A DNA stretch of 64,000 bases from Hydractinia symbiolongicarpus. Lineage: Eukaryota > Cnidaria > Hydrozoa > Anthoathecata > Hydractiniidae. The position numbers and the translations under genes were made by a program. The DNA lies in the NCBI RefSeq assembly GCF_029227915.1, contig NC_079884.1:12090001-12154000 (forward strand), read 5' to 3'. The first letter of the stretch is position 1; the number at the start of each line of letters is the position of its first letter. The notes under the pieces were generated by a model. That model was not told the origin of the DNA, did not search any database, and saw only the letters and a program-made list of their open reading frames with translations. Positions 51,607 to 63,800 of this stretch are shown piece by piece.

Positions 51607-53395
51607 GGTGAATAGTTTTATCATGCAAAAATCTTTTTTTTAGGTTTTTGGTAATTATGATCGCTTTTTAATTAAAATATTTAATTTGGGTCAAAGAAGG
51701 AAGGAGGGTGTAAACCTTTTTTTTTGGATATTTCGAACAGGTTTTAATATTAGTGATATTCAACATATGCATAATGTTTGAAGTAAACGCCCCTTTAAAA
51801 AAATTGAGTTTCTGATATTGCTTTCTGATATGTGACCAGTAAGTGAGTAAGAAACTTGATTACGAGATTTATTAAAGGCAAATTTTAAATTCCACATACC
51901 CATGTCAAAGAAAAGCTAAAGAACTGCGAATTGTCCGCATATTTGTTTTCTGAGATACCTCTCTTACTGCGTCGCCGATGGCGTGGTAAAATTTTACTTT
52001 AGCTGCGGTGTAGGCCGAGTAACCAACGTCAAAAATCATTATTAGCATTATGGAACAATCCGCCCAATTTGGGCGTGCTGATGTTAGCGAAAATTAGTGC
52101 CGTTTAAGATTTTGAATCTGAGCTAATTACACGAGTATTAAGGCTGTGAACATTGACAAGAGAACTTTGACAAGCTTGGAGTGTGCAAATTACTAATCAT
52201 TCCGAAAATTATCATGAATCTAGAAAGTGATATTTTTAGAGTAAACATTTCGTGTGTAACAACAATCAGTAATTTACTTAAGGTTGCTATCTATTGAAGC
52301 ATTCAGCGCCGCAGTTTTGCAGCGCTTAAACATCGGCGCTAAAAAATACTTCATATTGCAGACATTAAATATGGCAGTGTTTTCTAACTATTTATTGGCT
52401 GCTAAAAATGTTATCCATCAGCAGACGTTTGGAAGTGATTTGTCCTAACTTCAAAAACTGCAAAAATACAGGAGCCGCACCCCAAAAAATTTAAATATGC
52501 ATGCCTAGATTCTAAATGCTTTTGCCGCCAACGTAATTGAAGTTGGCTTTTAGAATTTATAATACAACAGTTAATAATATTAAGGCAGAAATACCAAAGA
52601 AAATGTTTTTAAATAATGCTTTGGCGTTTGAGGTTTAATATTATCCATTTTCAATTTTTTTGAATTTCACGAATAGATATAGTTTCAAAAAATTTCACGA
52701 AAATATATTTTAGCGAATAGTCAGTTTCAAGAATTTAAAGTGATAAGACAACTTGAAATTCCTTGTGAAATAACAATCAAAATGCTTAAAAAATACTACA
52801 CTGAGACTGTTAGAAAGGAACGACCTTGTACTGGAATGATTAATTGCCGCGGGGTTTTTTTAATGTCCATGAGGAAAGAGAAAGATATCCGATCAAAGGA
52901 AACCGGCAGCTGATGTTAAAATACAAAGACCAGAAAACACGCTATATAAATCTGATATATTTTCCTACATATGCAGTAAGAAAATTCAATTGCAAATTGT
53001 CTTTTTTTAAACAAAACCAATGCTTTCTCATTTTGACACGAATTGCAACCAATACGCTCCTATCATAAAAATTATTTATTTAGATATTTAACTAAGGTGC
53101 ACGCGTCAAGACTCATTTTTGCGAATGCCGAAACTGACAAAAAAAATCTCAAGAACATATTTTCGCGAATGGCGACAGTGGTATTTCGCGGAAAGTCCGA
53201 AAATTTAGTTGCACATTAACGTATTATCGTGGTCAAAATTCAAGAGTTGGAATTTGCCTGAATTTTATAATTTTTCGCAAAAAGACCTTCGTTATGCGAA
53301 CGGATCAGTATTTTTAAATATTTTCTAAACTATTCACTGATATGCATTACACACGAGAAATAATAACTCATTTTGTTTTGCCTTTCAGTTCACCC

Positions 53396-53437
53396 TTTTC
53401 ACACAGCATGGTTGCGGACAACCATGCTGTGTGAAAA
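53396..53437. repeat. Perfect 19-bp hairpin
   Basis: Arms 53396-53414 (TTTTCACACAGCATGGTTG) and 53419-53437 are exact complements around a CGGA loop. Located 43 bp before the tentative PAH-like gene. The four-base loop and short stem argue against a microRNA precursor; it could be a tiny MITE, a cruciform or a structured RNA element. Confidence 0.7.
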
Positions 53438-53479
53438 CTTTAGCACAGGAAGGGTCTTATAAGGTTAAGTAACTTTGCA

Positions 53480-54442
53480 ATGGTTTCCCCTTGCGTGTTA
53501 AGGTGCGAAGCCCAAAAAGTGTTAACTGCTAAACTCACAATGTCGCTAAACAGTAAGGCCAGCGAATTCTTGGAAAAAGCATATAATTATTTTTTAACGG
53601 AAGGCAACGTGGAAGAATGGAAATTATTTCTTTCTATCATTGTTCGAATACGTATTGTTAAAACCTGGTAAGCAGAAGATTTAAAAACTTCTACTTGTAG
53701 CTCCTCTCTTTAATACAACAATTTAAAAGCCAGTTTGTGTAAGAGTGGAGCAGTTGGGGCATCTACTGATAGTAATTTTTCTCTCCCTTTTATTTTGAAA
53801 TAGGTTTCATTACCAACTGAAACGAAAACCCCCCAAAATTTTCAGGTTCAAAATTTAACATTGGCGAGTTATGGTCAATTTATTACGTGTCCGATAGAAA
53901 TGCGTTTTTTGCAATTTTGCTTCTCTCTAGATGAATGTGCCTTGATGGTCACAACAAATTTCTTTTGAATTTGTTAGTATGTTGTGTGTATATTGGATTT
54001 GAAGAAAAGATTCACGTGATTACAATGGCGGCACAAGTTGCCGAAAACTTTGGTTAACTTTGGAGCCTTTATCTGAAAATAAAATGGCTTTGATCAGTAA
54101 TAATACAAACTGCATCTCAGGAATAATGAAATATATTTAAAAGGCTATACACAGCTAATCATGAGTACCGCGACTTGTCCTTTTACCTTAAACTTTTAGA
54201 AGTTAAAGAAACAGATACAAAATGTTTGACTACTCTATTTTCTTCTTCATAGGAAAGACCTACGGTTAGCTTCATACAGCGTCACAAAATTGTTGATAGA
54301 TTCACCCTGGTTGGTTTATGAGTTTTGTACATTTCTGCCATTTACTTTACGCGTTGACTTGCTGTACTTTATCCGCCAGTCGAAAAAACTTGCTTACCCA
54401 GACGACATTGCGTTTATTTATAAACACAGGACGCACAAGTGA
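53480..54442 (+). CDS. Small two-exon protein with a PAH (SIN3-type) domain-like fold, tentative
   Basis: Exons 53480-53667 and 54253-54442 join in phase 2 across a GTAAGC...CATAG intron, giving 125 aa. A second ATG at 53540 would give 105 aa and aligns better with the domain start. The product has the spacing of a paired amphipathic helix domain: ASEFLEKAYNYF, VEEWKLFLSIIVRI, SVTKLLIDSPWLVYEF, then FLPFTLRVD. It compares with the SIN3 PAH pattern (FL..V...F, ..Y..FL.I, V..LF..HP.L..GFN.FLP). PAH domains bind short helices of transcription regulators. No homologue was identified by name, and it could be a fragment of a larger SIN3/GON4L-type gene. A GAT repeat follows the stop. Its 3' end faces DUSP12, 291 bp away. 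Confidence 0.5.
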
Positions 54443-54582
54443 AATTGGTGATGATGATGATGATGATGAAGAAGTTTTAACGCAGAAACATCTCTCTTTT
54501 ATCATCAACGTTTTCAGAAACTTCTCACAAGGACATACTTAATTCAAATCCATGACGTAACCACGACGATGTTAATACGGCA

Positions 54583-54806
54583 TTTGAAATGACAGCGTCA
54601 ACACTGTAATTGTATATTTGAAATAACAGCGTCAACACGGCAATTGTGTATTTGAAATAACAGCGTTAACACGGCAATTGTGTATTTGAAACAACGGCGT
54701 CAACACAGCAATTGTGTATTTGAAATGACGGCGTCAACACGGCATTTTCGTATTTGATAAAACGGCGTCAACACGACATTTGTGTATTTGAAAGGACGGC
54801 GTCAAC
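54583..54806. repeat. 34-bp minisatellite derived from the last DUSP12 exon
   Basis: Seven units begin with TTTGAAA or a variant at 54583, 54617, 54651, 54685, 54719, 54753 and 54787, an exact 34-bp period. On the minus strand the unit nearest the exon encodes FQIHKCRVDA of DUSP12. Because 34 is not a multiple of three, each copy shifts frame, and translation stops in the array at 54734-54736. Confidence 0.85.
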
Positions 54807-57215
54807 CATTTACCGCATGAACATTGTTTGCCTGTAAAAGAATAAATTATTTCATCCATCATCTATTTGAAACAACTTTATCATCGCAGAAATGTGTCGC
54901 GGTTACGCAGTTCTTATGAAATTCGCGAAAAAAAAACACGCGAAATTTGGTAAAGCGCGAAAATTAAGTCACAAAAACTCAAAAATTTCACGAAATTTTT
55001 AGACAAAGTAGCCATAAGAGTTAGATCAATAAAGATGATTAAACTGCCACCAAAAAACTTATGACGTTATATAATTACCTTATTTTGTTCTTATTTATGA
55101 AATTTTTTCCCCCAAATTTTTGTTTTATATAAAAAGTGTCTTGGTTGTTAATCGAGCTCTATAATTTTGTTCATAAACAATCGAGTCAGAGAATAGAAAT
55201 GATCACTAGCAATCAAGGTCTCACCTGCCCAGTTGTACGCACCAAGTTTACCACAGCATTTGTAGCAGCATATCTAAACCAATAAAGAAGCCAAAAGCGT
55301 CATATAAATAAGTACTACATATTTCATGGCGAGTTTCTCACATTCTGCACATTTGAACTGCGACATAGGTAATTTGTGTAAATCATACAGCAGCAGGAAT
55401 AAGCAGACCAAATCATAGTTGGTCATATTACTTGAATAAATAAATTTACATCACGTAAAAGCAAAGTTCACGTGCGATGGAATAAATAAAAAATGTTTCT
55501 CGCACCTTATAAACGCAGTACTCACATTCAACACTGCATATTTACACTCAGGATAACTACACCGCACCAAAATAGGACAGGGTTACTTTCAACACAAAAT
55601 AAAGATGACTATAAAAGGAATATGAAAATCAACCTTCCCCTGTACTTCCGACTGCACACGTTCAACCATCCAGTGAACTGGCTCCAGTAAATGCCAAGAC
55701 GTACAGTTGTCATGACCTGTTTGGACATCAGATGAAGTGAATAAGTCAGACCTATAAAATGATACTAAGTGATTTTTGGAAAATATAAAATGGTTTAGTA
55801 TACGAAAAAAAAACCCATCAAACCTGCATAAGCGACATTTCAATGTTTGGTAAGTGTGGTCTAAAGAAGTTTGAAAACAGCCAATCAGATGTTCAATAAG
55901 AAAGGTCGAATCTAAAAAAGAAAAACAAAACTACTGATATATAATGAAATTAATAGGTACAACCAGCAAATCCAACATGAATTATGTGACTAAGATGTTG
56001 TGTCGAGCGAGAGTGGAACCCGCGAATGATTCATCAATCGTGAAATAAAAATAAACGAGTGAAGAATAAATGAACAAGAAAATATACCTAGTTTGTCTAA
56101 ATTCTTTTGTTGTGTTATAAATTGTCTGTATGCAGGACATGTATTATTGATCTGAAATCCCATTTGTTCAAATAATTTCAACTGAGCCATAAAACCAGGA
56201 TTAGGTCTAAAAAAATATACAAACCTCAGAAACTTTGTAATGGCTACTCTCTTTACATTCTTCCTAATGTTACTTTGAATTCTTTAATTCTCTCAAAGCA
56301 GTTTCCAAGTCGGTTATAGAGAAACAGAATGATAACACACATATAAAATTTATAGAGCTCTTACAAAGCTTCTCTGTGTACTGATTGGACAGACTTTAAA
56401 GCAGCGTCAAGAGGTAACGATTGGGTGTGCATTAAATATGCAGTAACTATGGCAACACTTCGGGACTGTCCAGCATGGCTAAAAAAATAAATAAAACGAA
56501 AATACTCTCAAAAAAGCATCTACCCATATTTTAAAAACTGTTCTGAATAAGTCAGTTTAAAAAAATAATGGCAGTTAGAAATAGCATTTCAAAACTCCAC
56601 ACAAAACTCCACACAGCAAAGTGAAGAATACATTATAATTTTTTAACCAAAAAACACGAAACAAAAATTCCCAGAGTTCTCCTGTACTTAATTGCACAAA
56701 CAAAAAAAGAACAAAAGGGTACCGTACCAATGCACAAGCAGTTTGTTTTCGGGTTCGCCTAAACTTTGTTTCATATATGACAAGCAAACTGCAATAACAT
56801 CCAGCATGTTAAAGTTTGACACATCTAAAGCATAAGTATATGCAGTGACTAAACCACTACGCCGGCTCTCCACCATCAGGTTACACTTATCCACATTCTC
56901 CATAATATGCTTCTCATGTTCAACAGTATCAACATTCTCCACAATATGTTTCTCATGTTCAACAGTATCAACATTCTCCGCAATAAACTGTTCATGCTCC
57001 ACAGTATTTTTAATAAAACATTGTCTATCACTTTCCATTACACTAGCACCATTCTCCACAACAAACTTTTCATGTTTCGCGCATAATTTAAAACAACACT
57101 CTTCAATGTCCACCGTCAATACGTGTGTGATGCATTTTTCTTTTAAACACTGTTCACAGGATGCTGCTTCCCGATCGGACACAAAGAGTTGTGGATGAAT
57201 TTGAAAACAAATCAT
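54734..57215 (-). CDS. DUSP12: Dual-specificity phosphatase 12 (YVH1 family), 7 exons, 357 aa
   Basis: Phosphatase plus zinc-binding domain; the yeast homologue acts in late 60S ribosome assembly. Exons in order: 56728-57215, 56365-56478, 56088-56206, 55824-55911, 55634-55751, 55225-55273, 54734-54831; sum 358 codons. The active site HCHAGQSRS is split by intron 1 (Cys163, Arg169), with general-acid candidate Asp131 in YALDVSN. After it come PNPGFMAQLKLFEQMGF and a zinc-binding C-terminus: KCRLCRSDLF, DNCTSWHLLEPVHWM, CCYKCCGKLGAYNW, QCSCGKWLTPSFQIHK. Two oddities. Residues about 43-120 form a roughly 70-residue insertion before Asp131, including three 13-residue repeats (71-109) and a decayed fourth. 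The final exon runs into a 34-bp minisatellite that supplies the last residues and the stop. The exon 5 donor (GTTGAT) is weak but needed for frame. Human DUSP12 is 340 aa. Confidence 0.92.
56889..57005 (-). repeat. 39-bp in-frame triplication inside DUSP12 exon 1
   Basis: Three copies encode TVEHEQFIAENVD, TVEHEKHIVENVD and TVEHEKHIMENVD (residues 71-83, 84-96, 97-109). An upstream HEKFVVEN (48-55) looks like an older copy. The unit is 13 codons, so the reading frame is kept. Confidence 0.85.
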
Positions 57216-57534
57216 GAAATTTGTGTTATCTAGAAGAAATATGGAGAAATATGTTGAATACCATGATCAAAAACGTTACCATCGGAAAACAGCAAAACAA
57301 ATATTTAAAAAGAAAATCCGGATTTTCATAGTCGAAATAGTCCGTCAATCATAAATAGAACCAATTTCTACTTTTGGCAGCGTTGTATGATCTCCTAAGG
57401 CTATCAAATTTATGATTCCATCGTGTGAAATGTTTCTCATAGTTGAGACTAGTGAATTCACTCAACAGTATTTGGGGTGTGGTCGCGAAAATTTACAGGT
57501 ACGATCAATGGCGACTACAACAAAAACAGAAATA

Positions 57535-57984
57535 CAGTTTACTTCTTGTAACTCGAACCTTGAGGGACCGAGGAAAAATGTTCGAACTTAACGAATGTTC
57601 GAGTTAAGCGAAGCTCCTGTTAAGTCGAATTTAGTCAAAAATGAGATTATAGTTCTAGTTAAAGCGATTTTAGCAAAAGGTGGGGCAAAAGTTATAGGGA
57701 AAAGGTGTAATGTTGGCGATGAAAAAGGCATGCAAGTCCCTTGTAAATTGTATTTACCTAGAGAGACAACATTATCTATCTATACTACATCAGGAGGTAA
57801 TGGTAAACTAAAAAAAAATTAAAATCTGCATTTATCTGGTCTTTGATTCCCTTTCTCGAGTAAAAGCTATCCGAAGAAATAACCCTCAGGGGAACGAAAA
57901 ATGGGTCGAGTTAACGAAGAGACCCAAGAAAATGGTTCCACAGATTATCTAGTTTTTGGTCTTCGGGTTACAGGGAGATAACTG
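57535..57984. mobile_element. pogo/Tigger-type MITE, 450 bp
   Basis: Terminal inverted repeats of about 24 bp: left CAGTTTACTTCTTGTAACTC, right the inverse of CAGTTATCTCCCTGTAACCC. Both are flanked by TA (57533-57534 and 57985-57986), the TA target duplication of Tc1/mariner-pogo elements. The subterminal parts carry TTCGAGTTAA motifs, frequent in such elements. No transposase; the 75-codon frame inside is not a gene. Confidence 0.75.
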
Positions 57985-58696
57985 TACCTTAATTAATAAT
58001 TATTTTATTAAGAAACATTGAAAATGAAGTGAAGTATGATCTGATGGCATGCAGGCAAAAATTTGTTAGCCACAAAGTCACGTCACAAAGTCAAAAGTCA
58101 CAAAAGTGACGAAATTGAGGAAAAAAATAATTTCGCCAAATCTAAAAGTAGAAGAACGTCATCAAACGTTTCCTATCGAAATATTTTCTTTAAAGAGAAA
58201 TCCTAGTGTTTGGAAGCCAAAGAAAACACTTCGTAACTAATTACAGCTACAATATTTGTGTTTTTTTGTTTTGTTTTGTTTGCAACACACTTTAACATTG
58301 AAATTATACCTAAACTTTTCATCCGATACAAAATTAGTGTTTTAAGAAAAGTGACGAATTCTAAGGTTATGTAGCCTTTCACTCTTTTCAATCACAGTGA
58401 CAAAAAAATGAAAATGTTATTTCCACTGCCGAGATGGGTTAGATATATTTACATACATATTTATTTTTTCGCGACAAAAAAACAAGCAATAATAAATGCA
58501 AAGCCACACAACTTATTTTTAAGAATAAAAAACTGATCCTACTGAAAATGTTAAGCTTAGGAGAAAAGCCAGAGAACGTTTATAACTCTGTTTCACTTCG
58601 GTTATTTATCGTTAAAAAAATGTTGAAAACGTTCTTTTTACCTTTTCAGATGTCTCCTGACTATGTAATATTTTATCAGGATGTAAACACAACGAA

Positions 58697-58799
58697 TCTA
58701 TATTATAATGCCCGTATACGTCTGTATATGTCTGTCAAGCAAAATGGTAGCTTAGCTGCGACGGGTGAACCCGTGGATTTTCCACGGGCTAACGACTAG
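58697..58799 (+). mobile_element. Non-autonomous mini-Helitron, 103 bp
   Basis: Begins TCTATATTATAATGCCCG after an A and ends CTAG before a T, as Helitrons inserted at A-T do. A perfect hairpin CCCGTGG-atttt-CCACGGG at about 58770-58788 lies 7 bp before the terminal CTAG, the diagnostic 3' structure. No Rep/helicase coding sequence. Confidence 0.75.
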
Positions 58800-59017
58800 T
58801 TATATCTAATTATATACACATCGTAAAATCCATCAGTGCCGTAGAAGGCTGATTTATTTTCTAAGGGGAGGGGGTCTTAAAAATTAGCACCCTTTGAATT
58901 GTCGGAAAATGCAAAATTCAATAAAATCAGTGCAACAGTTTGTACGATAAAACGGGGGGTAGGGCTTCTTACGGCAGTGAAGTCTATATTTTCTAAAAAT
59001 TAAAACAATATTAAAAC

Positions 59018-60788
59018 CTAAAATTTTCTATCGAGCTTTAGAAATTCTAATATTTGATCAAACGATTTTTGTCCATGCATTGGTACGCGTTGTGCTACGC
59101 GATTAAAAAACTTTTTCCTCAGAACCACAGGATCAACATCACTGTTGGTTTTCTTCGCAACTTCACTCCAATTTATATCAACCTTCTGCGTAATATTACT
59201 AGAGTACAAAAGATCTACAACTTTCGAAAAAAATGCACTACGATTCTCGGAAAATTTTCTTCCTTCTATTTTTGACATCTGCGTGTGTCGCACCAAACAA
59301 CTGCTGTCGTATTTCTTACACAAATAATTGAGGTAACGTTGGCGACATGCACCTGAAGTCCTGGTCCCAACATGTTGTGAAACAAGAACCCAATTAATTT
59401 TTTCTCTATCCACATCTCCATTCTCATCCTTGGCCAATTTATTTACCGCCCTCAAAATCATTTCATCCTCTTTTTCACTAAATCGAGCATGCTTGTCATT
59501 GAAAGAAAGTTCTTTTGGAATCGCTTCTCCGTCAACGTTTATCACACCTTTCAGTTTGCTGAATTTGCTTTTAAGTGAGAGTGAAGGGATGCCCATTTTC
59601 TCACTGATCAACGTCCAGTTACTACCGTGAGTTTTTTGAAGCTGTATTAACTTCTGCACTTGTGTTTTCGTAAACACAACTCTATCTGGCTTCTCACCGA
59701 GCAAATCCTTAACCTTTAACCGAATCCGGAGGACGGGTCTATTAATGTTTTCGGCTAATTCGCACATCATCTCACGACTGTCTTCGCCTTTTGCATGTTC
59801 AAAATAATCCTTCAAGTCCCTAATGTTATAATTCTTCACAAATCGTTTCATGTTTTCGTTTAATATATCGAGTTCCTCCTTTGTCCACGCCCCGAAATTA
59901 CACTTAACGCCCGCTTCTTCCAACTGCTTTCGAGTGACTTTATGGTTCATAAGAAGGTCATGTTTTTGCAGGGAATTGTTAAAAAACTTAGCCTGTTTCA
60001 CATACGACTGTTTGAAGCGTGATACATCACCAGTTAAATCAATCACCTCGTTTTCTTTAACCTGTTTTTTCATCGACAAGTCCTTCAATTTCGTTTTCTG
60101 TGTGATTTGGCCAAGCGATTTTGAATTTGATACGGGCGTTGATTTACTAACTGATTCTTCACTTGCTTTAGAATTCGCTACTGATTCTTCTTTCAAAGTT
60201 GGTGAATTCGTTTTAGAGAGACGTGAAACTACAGGTGCACCCGATCCTGTTATTTTGATGGTTTGCGCACTTGGTGCGGAATAAGATTCAGAAGCAGTCT
60301 CTGCGAAAGTTTCTTTATCGGATGCGGATAAATCGTTTTGATTGCTAACTAACTGTGTTTTTGGTATACTTCGTAAACTTGGTGTGGATTGAAAAAATGT
60401 GGAAGGGTTGAAAGTTATTTCTAGATCATCAGTAGGCAATGACACAGTAGTCGACGAAACAGTATCACATAAAGGGACTTCTTCTGGAGTAACCTTAAAA
60501 AGCAAGTCAGAATATGTTTTATTACTCTGCAAATTCTGTCCGCAAAATCTTTATTGTTACCTTATAGTATGGTTTATAAAAAAGAAAACTGCGAGAATTT
60601 GCACCATTGTCCTGGATAACACCAAGAAAGTAAATTTAAACCGATGGCGTTATTTTTAAAAATTCTTACTTCTATTTTTTTCTTCTTCTTCTTCTTCTTG
60701 TTCACTTCATCGCATGTCAATTCATCTTCTTTATCATCAAACTGAACTCAAAGCAAAAATAATTTAAACAACAGAACTTATCAGAGTA

Positions 60789-60840
<52 letters not shown>

Positions 60841-63800
60841 AACAACAAAAACAGCTGATTAATAATGAAGTTTCGTAATGGAACATCCAAACTTGTAATA
60901 TAATCCCAGTAGCCTAATAATAGGGTAGGGGTGTTTCGCAGAATTTCACCACCTATCGCCATTTGTTAACAATCCCTATATCAAAAAACCCAGAAGATCC
61001 ACCTCTTTCCTATTATAGAGATTATTATTATTAACGGTTTATTTGTAAACGAGTTTTCATTGCCGTTTCTTATTAGACTTCCTTAATTATCCATATTGAA
61101 AATAATTGTTAAAAGAAAAAAACTGAATCAGCATACCTGTTTTTTCTTTCTCTTTTTCTTCTTCTTCTTTAAGTGATCCATTTTTTCTTCCATCTCGGCG
61201 TTATTTCCTTCAGGATCTTCTTTCTGTAATACAGAAAAATCAAGTTATTACAACAACTCTACATAATTAATGACTACTTTTACACAATAACGAAAGAAAA
61301 CGCGCTGATAAGCTGACACTACAAATTTTTAAAGTCCAATTAAGCTTGGTTGCACGTGAAGCCTGACACCCCTCACTATTATCGTAAATGCCATTCCTGA
61401 TGCAATTTCAACGTTTTCAAAGCTTTTTACACCAATTTCGTTATTTTTTAAAGGATTAAACGCACACAGACAACAAAAATACTTCGGGCAAACGTAAAAA
61501 AAACCTAATATGGCATCACTAAACAATCTTATGGGAAGGAAATATTAAAAGACTGTACAATGAGTTGCTACCAGACAGTGTATCATAAACAGACAGAAGT
61601 TTTTTCAAAGCTTTATAATAAAAAACGATACTGAAAGTTTTCAAGGTCTGATCTCAAGGTTTTCAAAATGTTTTTATGGTTCTGAAGACACCCTAGTGCC
61701 GTTTTTCGATCATTTTCCGAATCCGACTTAAACAAGATATTTAGATACATTCAGAAACCGAGGACGTTCACATTGATAGATGAAGTTTATATCTCAAATA
61801 ACACATGACATTTTTGTTAATGCGAACATAGACCAATTGACGCGTGTTTAATCAAGCTATTTTTTTATAAGTTTTTATAGTTATATAGTCTTATAGTTAA
61901 TTTTAGGATTTATCTCAAAAATTTTGGGGAAATTCGGAGAAAATTTCTGACGTATTTTATGCTTCAACAAAATTAATTTGATGATTGAATGAAAACAAAA
62001 CACCAATATTTATCAAAAATCTACCTGTATCATACCTTCAAAATAAAATATCTAATAGAATACAAGGTGCTTAGTCTAAATCTGAAAATAATCAAACTGT
62101 TTTTAATACACCGGCCTTATCGAATTCCTTGATTATAGGCTACTGCTGAAAATTTCTCAAATTATCATAAAGCCCGTAACCCATTGAGTATGGAGTGTTT
62201 TCATCACAGTTGGTAACCACGTCATACAGACTAAAAAACGCACCATCAACAAATTTGGAATTTTTAGGAAAATTAAAAAGCTCAGACATTAAAAAAAATC
62301 GGACACAAAAATCCGGACAATTAAATTTGTGGACACACATTTGTTCGAGAATAAAAATGTCTGAGATTTTTCAAAGTTATTGTAACATGGGTGCAATTTC
62401 TTTTTGGGAAACAAATAACGAAACAAAACACAGCATAGTAACATTAATCAGGAATATCATGTAAACATCATACTTATCTCTGTGAACAATAATTTAAATA
62501 TCTTACCTTAACGTTAACCAATTCATCATCAATGTCGTGGTCTTCATCAGCATCACTTTTCTCATAAATCTGCATAAAAAATTATTAAATAAGTAAGACA
62601 TTTGTTTACCTCTTCGTTGGTAACAGTGACCCACAAGGCTTCTGCGAGGGGCTTCCTAGTGCATTTAAAGCTCCCATTTGAGCTACGGAAGTCGTGCAAG
62701 CACAGCAACCGCGCAACTAGACAACAGCCTAAGGTATCAATCCTATTCACATGCTTAACGCTAAGCAGAAAGGATGGATTCACACTTTTATAGTCTTGCG
62801 AATACCAGTACCCTCCCAATAAACTTTTTTATATATTGGCACAAAATAGACATACCACACTACTACGTCTCTTTCTTGACTCGTTCGTCACGTCAACTTC
62901 TACAGAGGATTCCTTTGTTTCATACTAAAGAAGACGGACAGTTAAAGTTGCTTTCATTTATTATTAATTCACATCACTTATACATTGTTTTTTTGGCAAA
63001 ACTGTAATAAATGAATAGTGCCCCGGACATAAACTAGCGAAAATAAAGACGGAATTTTGAAGTACATAACAACAAGCAATTGATAAACTCTTTTCTTAGT
63101 TAAGTAAAATGCACTCCAAACTTGCCAATGTTCACAGCAGACTTAGGACTTCCAAGTTTTTTCGGTTAGATCCAAAATCGTAAACGATACTAATTTTTGG
63201 AGACCTCAGCAAGCCCTACATCTTCGATTTTTCAGACCCCTTCTGGGTCGTTGACCGGATTGTTTTAAAATAGATATTGTGGAAAGTGCAGCTAGTACAC
63301 TTTGGACTTTGTTCACTTGGCGTCAACCCTGGCCTACCGGTTGCAAAGTGATGTTGTTTGGTCATTTTTAGAAATAACCAAAGACAGCCATTTTTACAAA
63401 TATTATTTCTAGGCTTGTAGAGTTAGAATTTGTTGCAAAAATATGCTTGCTTTACTGCATGTTTTTGTGCAAAAAGTAGCATAAGGTTAACTTTTATTCA
63501 ATTTCAGGTTTTCATGAGCCAGTGTCATGCTTACATATAAAGAATGAAGTTAAACAAAAAAAAACCCGACACTTACACTCTCTTTATGTTTCTTCTTTTT
63601 TGAACGCTTTTTAGTTTTCTTAACATGAGTCTCATCATCTCCTTCTTCTTTCTACACAGGGTAAAAAATATACTTTTTAATTCAGGCCTAGTTAAAGCAG
63701 AGTTAAAAACACAAGTAATCAATAACAGACAAAAATACATAACAAAATCGTTTGACATGCAAAGCTATAAGTTTACACAGGAAACAGATTCTTCCAACTT

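Larger units (their letters stand above)
50639..53395. other. Repeat-bearing intergenic region
   Basis: No supported gene. It contains the GPCR 3' UTR, two CAACCTCG-family elements, and TTCACGAA/CGCGAA motif patches near 52670-52735 and 53125-53215 of the kind described at 21512. Confidence 0.4.
57216..59017. other. Intergenic region between DUSP12 start and TTF1-like 3' end
   Basis: Apart from the MITE and mini-Helitron listed separately, AT-rich sequence with no gene. The DUSP12 promoter should lie at its left end. Confidence 0.4.

Noticed and set aside
53396-53437. microRNA precursor
   Set aside because: 19-bp stem and 4-nt loop are too short for a Dicer substrate in animals.
56845-57198. 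117-codon plus-strand open frame
   Set aside because: Shadow of DUSP12 exon 1; its CSCSTV repeats are the reverse reading of the 39-bp repeat.
57595-57822. 75-codon plus-strand frame
   Set aside because: Lies wholly inside the pogo/Tigger-type MITE.
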